Part shown: one piece after another, positions 34,560 through 47,375 of the stretch
Layout: each line of letters begins with the position of its first letter
How positions within the stretch are numbered: the stretch's first letter is position 1
NCBI GenBank assembly: GCA_009823395.1
Contig: CM020507.1
Coordinates: 4,551,001-4,615,000, forward strand
DNA: 64,000 bases
DNA from: Thamnaconus septentrionalis
Lineage: Eukaryota > Chordata > Actinopteri > Tetraodontiformes > Monacanthidae
Direction of reading: 5' to 3'
Position numbers and translations under genes: made by a program
Notes under the pieces: model-generated
What the model saw: the letters and a program-made list of their open reading frames with translations, nothing else
The model's database searches: none
What the model was told of the DNA's origin: nothing

Positions 34560-35110
34560 ATCTGCTTTTGTGTTATTTAAAAAATTACAATAACCTTTCC
34601 TCTAATCCCCTGACTTACGACCTTGTACACCTGGATTTCTGTGCTGCATGTACTTCCAAAAATCCCCCCCGGGCCTCTTGATAACATATTAGGATTATAT
34701 CTCGGATATGGTTTTTTAATAAATAGTTTAGATAAGCATATCTGTTTAATTTTCCTCCGCCCGCCCCCTCCTGCAAAGCGGGATTACAGTAAAAAGGGTT
34801 TGGTTTGGTTTGAGCTCTTGTCCCGCAGACGGAACATGCAAACATCTGTACAACAATTCATCAGAAAGAATTATGTATGGCAGACTGGAGGCCTCTAAGC
34901 TGCGTGTATTTCAACATCCCAGTGTCCTCAATGACTGAGGCCGACCATAAATAATGGAAACCGAATTAATTGGTTTATGCTATGAGCATGTGTTATGTAT
35001 ATTGATGGCAAACCGCTGGCGTGCTGTTGCTCGGCGCCGGGCGAGACGTTGCGTTTATTGCCGCGTGCAGTTTGATGAATCGTCTCGATCTACCCGCTGG
35101 ATTTACGAGG
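34560..35110. promoter_or_regulatory. Candidate conserved non-coding block
   Basis: A long repeat-free block with GATAACATATTAGG, GTTTTTTAATAAATAG, CAATTCATCAGAAAG, GACCATAAATAATGG, CCGAATTAATTGGTTTATGC and TTGATGAATCGTCTCGATC. It stays free of microsatellites for about 550 bases in a region where they are common, which suggests constraint. Not verified by alignment. Confidence 0.36.
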
Positions 35111-35387
35111 TTTAGGTCGAGCTCACGGCGACGCATAAATTAACAGACTTATTACGCGGCGAATGACAGCGACCGAGATGTGTGGGGCGACACACGGAAG
35201 TCAACTTTGCGGCGGCTTTTCCCCCCGAGTTTGCATTTGAAGAACACAATCCAGGATTTTTTTGGTGTGCAAGCTTGTGGTTGATTGTGACGGATTTAGT
35301 TGAAATCTTTACAGCAAAGTAAATGAAGGAAATGAAGCCTTGCCAGTACGTTAATCTGGAAAAACAGAAACAACTGAGTTTTGTCTT

Positions 35388-35424
<37 letters not shown>

Positions 35425-36985
35425 GGTGAAGTAAAGTGGAAAGATAAAAGAAACAAACCAATTCTGGCTCATTTCTTGTGTACATTTATAACTGATGCTT
35501 AATTTAGAAAAATAGTGTTTTATCCAATTAATTGAATAATCGATAGAATAATCCCGAGAAATGCTGCCGCCCAATTGGCCAACAGCAGAAAGATACCTGC
35601 AGCTTTGGGATGATAAGGAGTATATTTAAATTGTATCGTCCTCCATTTGCAGACCCAATAACTTCAGTTTGTTGAGCCACAATATGAGCAGTTCGCTTAG
35701 CTTGAAGGAATCAACTAAACGTTTAACACTAAATGCTGTTTTGTTTATTAATGTTTTCAGCCTCGCTGAGCAGCAGCAGCCAGGAGGGCTTGACTAAATA
35801 CAGCCACTAATAAAAATCATTAGGGTTAATACCTTTAAATTCAGCATCACCATATTTCATGGTCAAACTAACAACAACAACAACAAAAAGACTGACCTTT
35901 TAAATCATGCTTGCTGCACTTGACCATGACGTCTATATTTTGTAGGCCAAACACAATGGGCACAACCCCCGCTTTGATTTTTAATTTTTTTATATATATT
36001 TATATATATATTTACCTCGCGTGCTGGGGTGAATACCTCAGCACCTGCATGTTGCACTGATTTCAGCCAGCCCCGGCAGATGGTCCTCACCCTCCAGTGC
36101 ACACACACTCCGGCACCTGGGACGCTGGGGAAATCCTTCCGTGCGCTCGCCACTCTGTCAGAAAGCACATGCACACGTTACAAACACAGATGCAGCGGCA
36201 TGTGTGCAAAAAGGCATGCGACCGTGCACGACGGGCAAACGCGGAGGCGACGGGCGAGTGGGCGTCGCACTGGCACAAACGCATGTGGCTGCGCGGCGCT
36301 ACGCGTGCCGGTGCAGCGGGAATCACCTGGTTTTTTACAAAGAGGCGCCTTAGAATAAAGACTCTGCTTGATTATAGGTGCAGCGCAATGCAAATAAACC
36401 TTTCTGCACACACACACAATACAAAGAGTAGAAATGCGTGCGCAATGAGCACCCACGCAGGCCACGCTGGAGGAAAAAAAACAAGCTAACAAACAAACAA
36501 AACACGCTGTCCTCTCACAAATAATCAGAGAGTGAACGAGAAGAAACGCTCAGATTGGTTCTGATGAGCAGGAGCTGTTTTCCCTTCGTGAGCTTAATGT
36601 GAAAACATGCCCTATAACCCCATGACGCCGTGCCTGGATGCACGCAACCGCCGGCGCAACCTATAGACAGATAAATGCCTTATGGCGACCGCTGTTGCGC
36701 TCCTCGCTGATTTAATTAAGGACGCCTTCTGTGCTCGCCGCTCAGCACAAAAGGAACGCCGCCGATGAAACTAATGGCTGCTTCGCCGCCCAAGCGTCAA
36801 CGCGGCCTCGCGTCAAGCGAGAGGCGTCCCCGAGCTGCAGCCGCAGAGCGGGATTAACAGGGGGGGGTTTGCGTGGACGCGGATTTCTTCTATGTCTCTT
36901 ATTGTTACCGCCTCAAAATGAGCAGCGGAAATTGTCCTTTAGAGTCAATAAAGTCTCCTTAACTGCAGTCAGACTGCTAGGACGG
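35111..36985. other. Non-coding segment with poly-T run
   Basis: A 28-base T-run at 35391-35418 and TATATA sequence at 35991-36012. CpG-rich sequence occurs at 36200-36320 and 36640-36850; no promoter or exon could be assigned. Confidence 0.5.
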
Positions 36986-37493
36986 GTTTAACGAGAAGGA
37001 CGTAGCAGAAGGCCAGACCCGAGTTCAGGGATACCACCACCACATCGGGGATACCGAGGCCGATGGAGGGAAGATGGAAGGGAAGAAAGGTTTGTTGGAA
37101 AAAAAAAAGGTTTTATCCAATATTGAAGACATTTGTACAAAGAGAGGTGAATAAAAAGATATAAAACATTTTTAAATGATAGTGACCTTTGTTTTACCAA
37201 ACACGCCACATTTACAGATACACAATGGTAAAAGAAAAACATATATAATAATTGTGGAACAAAGAAGATTCAATGGAATCACACTGGTGAGCCTACTTAA
37301 TAAGACATCTCCTTTATTTTGTGCAGATGGTTTATGTGTTATAAAATATCTTCAGCATCTATACAAGTAGAAGTTTTAAAAATGGTCAAACAAATTGTCA
37401 CCAATTTCAGTAAGCACAAAACCGTATTTCACAATTTTCTTTTGTTTTCTTTTTTACTTTTTATGTCTATGGAATTCGACAAATGTCAAGAAA
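36986..37493. other. AT-rich non-coding sequence
   Basis: Nothing recognised apart from an A-run at 37100-37108. Confidence 0.4.
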
Positions 37494-37523
37494 GTGTAAT
37501 GCCACGAAAGAGTGGCATTACAC
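37494..37523. repeat. Perfect 12-bp hairpin
   Basis: GTGTAATGCCAC (37494-37505) and its exact complement (37512-37523) flank the loop GAAAGA. The stem is perfect but short. No T-run follows it in a terminator-like arrangement, and this is a eukaryotic context. Function unknown. Confidence 0.85.
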
Positions 37524-39195
37524 AAAATGAAAAAATAAAACCTACATTGAAACTTCCTGAACGGAAGGCCTGGAGATGTTCAACATGGGTGGTTTCAGTT
37601 AAAACTACTATGGAATTTCCTAAAGCAACACTGTGGTGGTGAGCTTCACTCTGTACTTCTGGCCTTGTCCAGGACATTTACATACAAAGTATGGCAAAAC
37701 TTCACTTCAGGACCGACACAATTTCTGCTCAACCTTTGGCGACATTAATGAAACTTCCTCACAATGTTTATTCAAGACCTGAAATTAATCAAAAGCAGTG
37801 AATCACGCCCACGTGTCTGAAGCCCCCAGACACAGTCAAGGGAACCGGCTCATAAATCAGAGAAAGAAAAGCTAATGTGGCCTTACACTTCAAAGTTTAA
37901 TCCGCATGCAAAGAATCACTCTCACCGCGCGGCTGACACTCGGCGATACTTGGAGGTCCAGACCTTCACTCCTGTCCCGTATCAATCACACCTGGGCGTT
38001 TTTAATTTTCACACGGCACGTCACTCTCCGCCGCCACCGACACTTTGGGTCAAGTTATTTTTTGACATTAGCATCATGCTTAGCAAAGCAGCTGTTCCAC
38101 GCAGCGCAGTGTTGTGGATCAGTCCGGTCCAAGAGTTCTGTGTCCTGTTGTAGGTCCCACATTGAGCATTCAGTGAACGTTCATCTAACTGATATCAGTT
38201 GAACTAACAATCATCAGTCATCAAACACCACCATGGCTGCAGACTGGAAGACTTCCTGCTGATTCTCAAAATCAGAATTGATCCTAGTTCTTGTTTTTTT
38301 GTTTCCTAGTTGGCTATTCTCTATTCTCTTGAGTCCATTAAAAGCGGGTGACCGATGGTCACATGGGCCGTTGAAATTACTAGTTACTGCATATGTTCCT
38401 TCTAACACACAAGAGGCAACTCAGTTAAAGGAAACATTGACAGACAAGTCAAATTCCTTTCACTGACTTGACAAGTTAATAAATCACTGTCCTAGCCACC
38501 GCTATTCTTCCAACCTGCACAACCAAACCAAACTGCGCAGAGAGAAGAGATGGAGAGAGTGCGGGAGAGTAAGTGAGTGATGACAAACGACAGGATGAGT
38601 GTTTGATTAGTGTGCAATTGGGTCCAAATCCATCGCACTTTTTTCAAGCGACTCAGTGAGACAGTTTCAAACGCGACTTTAGCAGAAGCTTCTCGGACCA
38701 CCGTGTGCTAAATTCCTGAGCCCCTCGACGACGGTGACGACCAAGACGACGACAACCAAGACAGCGACGACAGCCGACACAGTTTGAGGGGCCCTGGGAT
38801 TAGTTCCTTAAGCTATCGACCCATAACTAAAGTGATGTTTGAGCTCATAATCTTCTCATCCCCTCAGTAAGTGAAACCCGCTTTGAGGGATTTTCCACCG
38901 GGATCAGACAATGAAGAGGAGGCTCGTTTAGACACGGCCTCACGCTGGGCAGGAGGGGAGAGCAGCGCTGCGCCGGCTCAGTGGATCTTGGAGCTAATTG
39001 TGCAGCGACTTCCAGCAACAAACCGTAAACTGAAACTGGAAAGACATGCATATAAAATGTGATTTTATTTTTTAACACACAGTGTGAGATGTTCGGGAAA
39101 CGCACACAAAATATGATTGTTTTTTTTTTGCTTTTGAGAAGCATCTTCAACACTCTGGGGCTTTTTTTCCTCTTCCTCTCCACTGGCGTGGTCTT
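37524..39195. other. Non-coding sequence
   Basis: Includes a GACGACGACAACCAAGACGAC-like low-complexity patch at 38725-38775. No gene is supported. Confidence 0.4.
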
Positions 39196-39545
39196 GGCGC
39201 TCGCCCGCCGATTGTTCCCGTGCAGAAAAGGAAAAGATTGCACTTGGGACACGGGCAAATTTCATTACACCGAGTCAAGCTGTTCCAGTTTCCGGGGGAA
39301 CCAGGCTTTTGTGGCGTTTGGGCCCCGGCGCCGAGTGGAGACGTGACAAGAAGCGAGCTACGTGCTACGTGCTAGAGCCACTTCGCGCCGGGCCTCGCCA
39401 TGCGTCCATCTGCCGCGGCTAGTGTTGCGGATCGCGCTAGCTCGCCCGCCCGCCAGCCAGCCAACTAGCTAGCGTTCCCTCGCCTCCACTCACTCTCGTC
39501 TTCCAGGTTGTTCAATCACCCTCGTCGCTTTTTGTGCGAGGTGGA
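39196..39545. promoter_or_regulatory. CpG-rich patch
   Basis: CpG dinucleotides are frequent (GCGCCGGGCCTCGCC, GCCGCGGCTAG, GGATCGCGCTAGCTCGCC). There are a short direct repeat, GCTACGTGCTACGTGCTA at 39357-39374, and CCCGCCCGCCAGCCAGCC at 39445-39462. It could be a small CpG island or promoter, but no coding exon follows on either strand within reach. Confidence 0.25.
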
Positions 39546-39610
39546 AAAGAAAAGCCAAAAAGGAAGTATTTGACAGTAGTGAAGTCAGCTCCAAGTGTGA
39601 CTGTTTGTAA

Positions 39611-39835
39611 ATCCAGGTTAAAGACTCTACTTTTTTCTTAGGCTTATGATTGAGTGCTTTTCTTCATCCTGTTAGATTTTATTATCATCTTTTTCATTTC
39701 TATTCTAGTTTATTACTGCTGTATTATTGCATTTTAAGCTGTCTTTTCTCTGCACTTTGTCTTTGAAGACTCTGTTCTCTGTTCTGTTCTTTGTATTTAA
39801 ATGCACTATATAAATAAAGCTGCCTTGCCTTGATG
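39611..39835 (+). mobile_element. LINE-type 3' tail (L2/CR1-like)
   Basis: The segment runs from TCCAGGTTAAAGACTCTAC through T-rich sequence to TTTAAATGCACTATATAAATAAAGCTGCC and ends in the short tandem TGCCTTGCCTTG. The phrase 'AAATG-C/TGCTATATAAATAAAG' plus a terminal short repeat is the hallmark of 3' ends of fish non-LTR retrotransposons of the L2/CR1 group. Only the 3' untranslated end is present; no reverse transcriptase frame is seen, consistent with 5' truncation. The subfamily is uncertain. Confidence 0.65.
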
Positions 39836-41755
39836 GAAAGGATTCAGAGCAAAGCGTCCTTCACGCTGGAGTTATCGCATCGTGTCCCAGCCTCCTTGTA
39901 TACAGGTGTTGAAAAAAGGAAAAAAAAAGAAAATGGAATTATGAATTACACAAAATACCTTTTTTTTTGGCACTCGACATCTAATGATCCAATTACCAAA
40001 TTGCACCGACCGACCAAACCGGAGCGAATGACAATCTGTGCCGCCTCTCAAGCTGTCGAAAAAAAGAGGAAAAAAAAGAAAAAAAACCAGAAAAAAACAA
40101 AAAACGTCAGAAACAGAATCTTCCACTTCCAAGTAACAAAACGGCACGATCCGATTTTAGCATCGCTCTTAAAAAAAAAAAAAAAAAAAGATTATGACAC
40201 CAACGACAACAAGGAGCATATTGACACACTTTGCAGGTGGTGGTCAGCAGCCTCTTAAATCTCTGGGGTTGGCGTGGTTAGGGAGGGGGGGTAACCTAAA
40301 AAATTCATACTTTGCATGTATTATGAGGAGGGTTTTTTTAAGGGGGCGGGGCTGAGTGGATCACCATGGGTGGGTTTTCCAGGTCAGACAGACAGCAGCA
40401 CTTTAGCGACTCTAAGCTTGCACCGAGACATATTGAGGCACATTTTCATCTTGCAGATTATTCCTTCTTGGGGAGGGACGGACAGACGTTTGTGGGCAGA
40501 TGATACTCTGAATAAATAAACAAACACATGTCACCGAGTGTAAGTGGAGTGAGGGGTGGGAGGGAGTGAGGTGGGGGGGATTAGAGGGGTGAGGAGGAGG
40601 AGGTGGAGAAGGAGGGGGAGGAGTATGTGCGTGTGTGTGTGTGTGTTCCTGAAGAGCCTGCAGCTATCTGGAGAAAGCTGACTGCGCCATAGTGCAGGAT
40701 TCAACTGGACAAGTTCGTGTCCGTATCAATCAGGGGGAGAAAAACGTGAGAATCGCGCCGCACAGCTTCCACTGGGCGGGCAGGTGGGTGTGGCGGCCAG
40801 CAGAGGGCTTCCTGCAAAAATCACAGCACACGCTGGTGGAACCCGAAGACGTGTTCAACAGCCATATGATGTGCTGCTTCATTGGTGTGGGGTCCATGCA
40901 GCTCCAGCCAGTGCAACCATCTCTGATTTATCAATGGAACAATTGGCTTTTTGAAATAACACAGTCGAACTCGGATGACGTTTGAGGTTGAGGTACGATT
41001 GTAGTTTTTGATGCCAAATAACTGAAAATATTGAGCACAAATGATTTTGAGAAAAAAAAAAAAAAATAAAAAGGCATTATGTGCAGAATGATAATGTTTA
41101 TATAATAATACAAAAAAGACAATCTTGAAACTTGGAATTTTGTTAATAGATAACCCTTGACCTTGAAAGGTTGAAATTTTGATTATAGTCAGTCAGTTAG
41201 AGATTGTGGAATATTGGGTTTAAATGACTTCAGTTCATTTCAGAATAATCTGACAACATGGTGGAACAACACACATGCAAAATCCCCTTCCACCAGAACC
41301 CAGAATACATTTTATTTGTTTAAACAGATTTTGCAGCCTATTCACACCATGGGCAGCTCTGTTGTGAGCATCAGATATTATCAGGTAATAACAACTGTTC
41401 CTTTCTTTATGTTTGACTCCAGTATATCTCCAATGTCATCAATGGATGAAGCTGCTTTATGTTGGCGTAAAAAAGCAGTGAGGCACATTTCATTGGCTGC
41501 TGTAATGGCATAAACATCAATCTGTCTGAACTGCTGCTTAAAAGACTGTGTAACCTTTACAGCACTGTTAAAGAAAGATGTATAATTTCTGCATGGAAGA
41601 AAGAGAAGCCAAGGTAGTAAAAAAAAAAAAAAGAAGGAGGCGAGTCTGGCTGATGCACTTTCACTTTACTGGACTTGCAGCCTTTTTTTTAATGTCCAGT
41701 CAAAAGTCACGTCCCGAATGTGGCGTTATAAAAAAAGGAAAAACAATAAATAGAA
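39836..41755. other. Non-coding segment, A-rich in places
   Basis: A-rich runs at 39914-39932, 40061-40100, 40170-40188 and 41050-41071 produce lysine-rich chance frames. A GGA-rich run with a short (GT)n tract lies at 40540-40646. Nothing else is recognised. Confidence 0.45.
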
Positions 41756-41759
41756 GAAA

Positions 41760-42060
41760 AAGGCTTCGAACATCTCCTTCATTTAAAACGCACCAAATTT
41801 TAACAGATTTAAATATTGCTGGGAACAACAACAGATTGAGAGCCATTAAAAGTAAAATAAAGCCTTTATTACCCAGCGACATTCCCCACATAATGGAAAT
41901 ATTTTACAATGCCTCCCATTTATGGAGCTCTATCCACTATAAATTATATTATGCAAGAAACATCATGATGACTTGTGGCGTTAACTGTCCTGCATTAATA
42001 GGTTTCCGGGGGGGACGGAGCGACTTGCTATATGTAGCCTGGAACTAAATCCAATCTGCG
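41760..42060. promoter_or_regulatory. Candidate conserved non-coding element
   Basis: AT-rich but complex block: CATTTAAAACGC, AGATTTAAATATTGCTGG, GAGAGCCATTAAAAG, CATAATGGAAATATTTTAC, CCATTTATGGAGC, CTGCATTAATAGG. A 156-codon plus-strand frame spans 41578-42048 but starts in an A-rich tract and shows no domain. The sequence looks more like an ultraconserved-type enhancer than a protein. Confidence 0.36.
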
Positions 42061-42840
42061 CTATGTTTAATGTCACATTTTTTATTATCTTGAAAGCATA
42101 TGCTGGAATGGCTACAGATGATGAAGCTTGCTGCTGGCAAAGTGCTCATCGCTGCATTCTGCTTTTTTTTTTGGCCTTTTGTTTTGTTTTTTTATAATTC
42201 CACTCGCCTAATAAAAGGATGTGCCAAATTGTTTGTGACCTTTGTCAAGGTTTTTTGCTGCACACACACAGAGGCTAGCAGTCGCAGCCATGCAGGCCTA
42301 AGGCATGCATGCATATGCAAAGCTCCACTGCGTTTAATGTTGTTGTTTTTTTTTCTCCTCCCCATGCAAGGTTTCAACATGAAAACGCAAAATTGTTTGG
42401 AAACCTTTTGCCTGGCGGGGCCTTCATGCAGGGAAGCCACATAGAGCTGAGCTCTGCAAGAACGTTTGATGCCGCTTCCGTAGTTGAGCATATGCCACAT
42501 TCTGTTCTGGTGAGACTATTTGCACACTAGGTTTTTTCCCCCTTTCAAAGCTGCTGCTCTGGCCATGGGGAGGAAGGGCCGGTCAGGGACAGCAGCTGTC
42601 CGCTCGTCTGGAAGCATTATGACATGTATGACCTGGACGAAAATGCACCAGGTCAGCACAAACACACAGCAAACAAGCTGCTCCGATGACAGATTTTACC
42701 TTATGTTACCGTGTGCACAACGCAGGTCTGCATTTAATCCAGCCTCTCTGACATCAGCAATGGCACCGATGCAAAAGTTATGCAGACAACGACTGCTTTG
42801 AATAATCTATCAATTATCAAAGCAATAAATTGCGTAGTTG
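42061..42840. other. Non-coding sequence
   Basis: Contains AGGCATGCATGCATATGC near 42301 and T-runs. No gene is supported. Confidence 0.4.
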
Positions 42841-42859
42841 ATTTGTGAATTGCACAATA

Positions 42860-42985
42860 ATGTATATGTAATATATAATATATATATATGTGCGTCTTTG
42901 TTTGTATATACATATATATACAAACAATATATAACTTATTACTTATATATATATATATAAGTAATAAGTTATAATATAATAAGTT
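42860..42985. repeat. AT-rich tandem palindromes
   Basis: Two foldbacks lie side by side. TTGTTTGTATATA (42898-42910) pairs with 42915-42927 across a 4-base loop. Directly after it is a 44-bp perfect palindrome (42930-42973) centred in an (AT)n run, with arms reading ATAACTTATTACTTATATAT. TA-rich cruciform-forming sequences of this type are unstable and easily misassembled. Confidence 0.9.
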
Positions 42986-43885
42986 CAAAAAACAACAACA
43001 AAAAACGGGAATAAGATTAAAAGCAGCACAACAAGTTTGATCGTTGTATCACTTTAACAGGGATTCAAGTGAGTTAAAGAAGCAGTTCAACTGGAGCTGG
43101 TTGGCTGTAGAAAAAGAAGAAGACGAAGAAGAAGGAGAAAAAAAGAAGCAGCAGCAGTGGCTCTGGCAGGAGAGGGTGTGACTGGCCGGGGCGAGGGGCA
43201 GGAAGGAGGTTCTGGGGCAGGTGGTGGGCCGGGCCGGGCCGGGCTGCACTGCTGCATCTGCCTGCGGCGCTGGTATTGACGGACATATTTCCCACAGCTC
43301 CGTGTCACAGCAGGATCATCGCACATGATTACGGGGAGGATCAGCATGATCGGCTGTCGCTGATTTCGCTGACATCTGTCGGTGAGGTGATACAAGCTGT
43401 GACGAGGATTGCCCCAGACATCAAATCTTCTTGAGCGCGTGTCGAGCCGCCGCGGTCAAGGCTCCTTGTAATCCGGGCAAAATGACAAGGCATCTCCTGC
43501 TCCAGGGTTTGCTTTTTTTCCCTTTATCCACAGCTCTCTGGACACTCCAGGTTATGGAAGAGCTGCTGGGTTTGTTCAGAACAAATCAAAGAAAAACCCT
43601 CAAAAAAAAGCCTCTCAGGTTAATTTAAAGACACTGTGCTGAGCATCTGAAGCTCCGTATCATTGCAGCAACATTGGAAATATTGGCAAGGAAACCAATA
43701 TGATCACCACACTGAAACTCAATTATATTATTTGGCAGAAAAAGTTGCTAGAAGCTCATGTAAAGCTGATTTTCTTGAAGGTTTTTAATGTAATGAAATG
43801 TCAAAAAGATTTTTGTGTGTCGTAGCAATACATCCAGCTTCTTTTAATTAAAAAAAGAAGCAAACGTAATATAATACTCTAGATA
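42986..43885. other. Non-coding sequence
   Basis: A-rich AAGAAGAAG sequence at 43110-43150 and GGCCGGGCCGGGCCGGGC at about 43228-43245. No gene is supported. Confidence 0.4.
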
Positions 43886-43889
43886 ATAC

Positions 43890-44245
43890 TAGACTAGTGA
43901 AAGTGAAACATTATGCTTCACTAAAACTCCCGCAGTGTTGCTCCATCTTCACAAGACAGACATCTCATCCCCGGCTCAGTAATTGCACGGTTCATAACAA
44001 TGAGATTTGGATTAAGGAATTCATTACGGGGTTGAAGCGGAGCACAGCTTGTGTAGAATTACCTTTAAGTCCAGCCCAGGAGATGAAAATCATTTCCTCA
44101 ATATGGAACGCCGGGACCGATTTGATGTGACCCTCGTCACAGCTGAGGCACGGAAAATTATCCACCGAGCTTAATCCGTTCTTTGATTCATCTCCAAGAT
44201 CCGAGGGGAAATTCTTAAACATATGGCTCAAATTGTTGGTAGCAG
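43890..44245. promoter_or_regulatory. Candidate conserved non-coding element
   Basis: Repeat-free block with CTCAGTAATTGCACGG, TTAAGGAATTCATTACGGG, TAGAATTACCTTTAAG and GAAAATTATCC. Regulatory function is inferred from composition only. Confidence 0.28.
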
Positions 44246-44536
44246 CAGGGTGAAGAGTCAGCTGGGGCACAAGCCTGAGCCCTTCGCCTCTTTTATTTAT
44301 TTATTTCAACGCAGGCTCTCTGATTAAATCTGCCAACTTTGACGTAGACGCTGCAGAGAGAAAATCCTCAACTCACTTCCAGGTTTGGTAACAGATCAAA
44401 GCAAAGGACACAACGTGTGTCTTGACCAGAATGACATCAGACACATCAACACAATGTCGTCAAAGACACATGCAATTTCTAAATACTTTATGTCACAATA
44501 TGCTCCAGCAGGTCCAAGACTCTTGTATCAAACTCA

Positions 44537-44896
44537 TACACACTACTAGACAGAGGTTTCTCATGCAATGGTTTTTCTTTCATTTGAATGACCATTTGCA
44601 TAGATTCTCAATTAGAGGATCAAAACAATGACTGAACAAAGCATATATGGTATTGTGTAGGAAACCAACAAAGTGTGACATCACCTCAAAAACATTTCAT
44701 ATTTTAATTTCATCAAAATAGCCACTCCACATATAAAACATCTAGAGTAGTTCAACAATTTTTTCCTTGCTACATAATTTCATAAACATTACTCATGTTT
44801 GATGTCTTCAATATGTATCTACAATGTAGAAGGGAGCAAAGATAAAGAAAAACCATTGCATGAGAAGGTGTTGCCAAACTTCTGACTGGTAGTGTA
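44537..44896. mobile_element. Internally deleted Tc1/mariner-like element (MITE), copy 2
   Basis: The inverted termini are clear. The left end (CACTACTAGACAGAGGTTTC, CTCATGCAATGGTTTTTCTTT) mirrors the right end (reverse complement CACTACCAGTCAGAAGTTTGG, CTCATGCAATGGTTTTTCTTT). A TA flanks each side, as expected for Tc1 insertion. Internal landmarks (GGATCAAAACAATGACTGAAC, AGTGTGACATCACCTC, TTTGATGTCTTCAATATG) follow the same order as in the copy at 541-905. No transposase remains. Confidence 0.85.
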
Positions 44897-47375
44897 TATG
44901 TATTATAATAAACATAACTAAAGTTACCAGAGCATGAGAACCAAGTTCCATTCTCCATATACAAAAATCCACAAAGCATCTTTGGTTTTTGAACAATCAT
45001 GTTTCTGGGTTGTCGCTTCAGTTACTTTTGGTTACAGAAAATGGGGGCTCTTTGTGAGGTCACAAAGGGCACTGAGACCTCCCCCAGGTTAGTACCAAGG
45101 CATCTCAACAGGTGTCCATTCTACCTCAGAGATGACTGAGATGAAAGATAGCTATATCTGAGAGCTGTTACACAGCTGGACCTTTGCCAATGAGGTTCAC
45201 TGCCATTCAAAGGTCATCCGGGATATAAGAACTCACTTGACCTGTAGGATTAGATATCAGGATTTTCCACTCAGTGTCTCAGATTTACATTAATCATCAA
45301 GAAATCTCAACTGTCTGGAAACATATAATCACAAGCACATCCCTTGATTTTTACAAGCTGAAAGCATTTTCTCACACGTGCAAAGTTACAGTATCGGTAT
45401 CAGCAGTATCTGAAACCAATGACTGTATTAAAGCAATGATCTGTGCTGACACATCCACAACGAGCTGCTGTTTGTCACCGTTTACTGTGTGTGTGTGTGT
45501 GTGTGTGCGCGTGGCCAGTCACAACGACGTGAAAAATGTCGGCGCTCTTTACCGCCGCAAGTCTTATGACAGCTCGGCGGCCAGCGTCCAACTGCATTTT
45601 CATTTCAGTTATTTCTGTTCTGATGCATGTGTGAATCAATTAATTCTGTCATAAAAAGCCACCATAAACAGTGTGCAGAAGTTAATGAGTCCGGCATTAC
45701 CACATCATTACACCAGCTGGCACGGCGAAGCATGTGTTGTTTGTCATCATATACGCTGCCACGCTTAACAGTCATAAATTGTTTGGACTGGCGAGTTCCG
45801 CTGTGCGTCTGATGACAAAGACGGAGGGAGCGCCTGGCAAAAAAACAAAAAACCAGCGCGACAGCAGGTGAGCGAATAGACGTCTGATCAAACACAGGTG
45901 ACTTTACGCCAGGTGGGATTTATCTGTTTGCTCGTCGCAGATCCAACAGGGTTTTTTCGGGGATTCCACAGACATGAAGCCAAGATTGAAACCCCGCTGG
46001 TTGAAACTAGCGCCACTTTGTGTTTTTAAAAGCATGTAACGCTCTCTGCGTCCATCATGAAAACAGAGTGAGCCGTTGATCAGAATCATCGCGGTTATAA
46101 CAGATTTTAAACTTATTATTGCTGCTCCCTGTAAGAATTAATCACAACCACAAAACTTGTGGGTTAGAGATTTTTTTTTTTTTTCAATGATTTGACAAAA
46201 CATTAATTAAAAAAAATAACGTGACAATGGACAATTTTCTCTTAATACTCCTGTTTTACAAAGTGGCTCAACCTTGACCTGGTTCCATGTCCAATTAAAA
46301 GTTATTATCATAAAACATTTCTGAACATAATAAAACTTACTGGACCCAAACTCTAATAAACATATCTTTTAACCAGTACCCCCTGTTTATTCATCCAAAT
46401 GCTCTTTGTGAACTTCCAAGGCCACTGCAGCTGCTGACAAACATCCACATTTGCAGCGCTAATGATTTCCTGTTCAGCCACAATCAGGCGACACAGAAGA
46501 AAAGCTCCACAGCGAGTTCCGCTCATGCAGCACGTTTCGTTCATTCACCACACACACACACACACACGCACGCACGCACACACGCACACACGCACCAATG
46601 TGCCCTCATCCATCCTCTCGTAAAGACTCACAGTGGCACAGTGAGGAGAGGGAGGAGCACGGCCCGTCTCAAGGTCACTGAGTCCTTGGCGGCCGTGGCA
46701 TGATGGGTAGCTCCTGCTCAGCCAGGAGGCTGCCCGGCTTCATGCGGCCGCCGTCACCTTGACTGAGAGGAGGCAGGAAGGTAGCGCCGCCCTCCCGCCG
46801 CTCGGTAACTGCTACCAAATGGTGGCTCCCCTCCCGGGTCCTGACCTGCGAGCGGGCAGAGTCCCAGGACGCCTCGCAGCCGGTCTGGAGGACGGGCAGG
46901 CAGCTGTCTTCTGTCAGAGGGTCTGCACACCTCCAACATCATCTCTCCCAACCCTCGCTGTGAAATCAGGGAGTTTAGACGCTGGTGGTGCCATCCAAGA
47001 ACAAGGTGGATTTTTTTTTCCAATTAATTTGCTTCTTTGAGTCAGACAAGGAAGGGGTTTTCTTTCTTTCTTTGCCTCGTTTCATCCGTCGCCTGTCATC
47101 TCCCTCAGATGTCACATGATGATGTACAAAATTTGCCCAAAAAGAGAAATTAGAGCTTTGTGAAGACATGGAAGGGCCTTTTGGAAATAAAGGTGAACAT
47201 GTTGTGAAGGCAACATGCAAAAACTTTTGTAACTGATGAGAAAGTCTTAAGGTTTCTAGACAGGTGAAGGTATAAAGTACAAATTTTTTTCCCAGTTTTT
47301 TCCTTTTGAAGTTTCAATGGAATGATCGCCTCATAATTTCTCCTAAATGAAATCTATCAAAGAAACTGCTCAGCT
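44897..47375. other. Non-coding segment
   Basis: (GT)n at 45486-45508 and CA/CG-rich repeats at 46550-46596. A block at 45640-45780 is enhancer-like (CAATTAATTCTGTC, GAAGTTAATGAGTCC). GC-rich sequence at 46680-46900 gives chance frames on both strands. No gene is supported. Confidence 0.42.

Noticed and set aside
39830..40258. 142-codon plus-strand open frame
   Set aside because: Lysine runs are A-homopolymers, and the frame starts inside the LINE-tail boundary.
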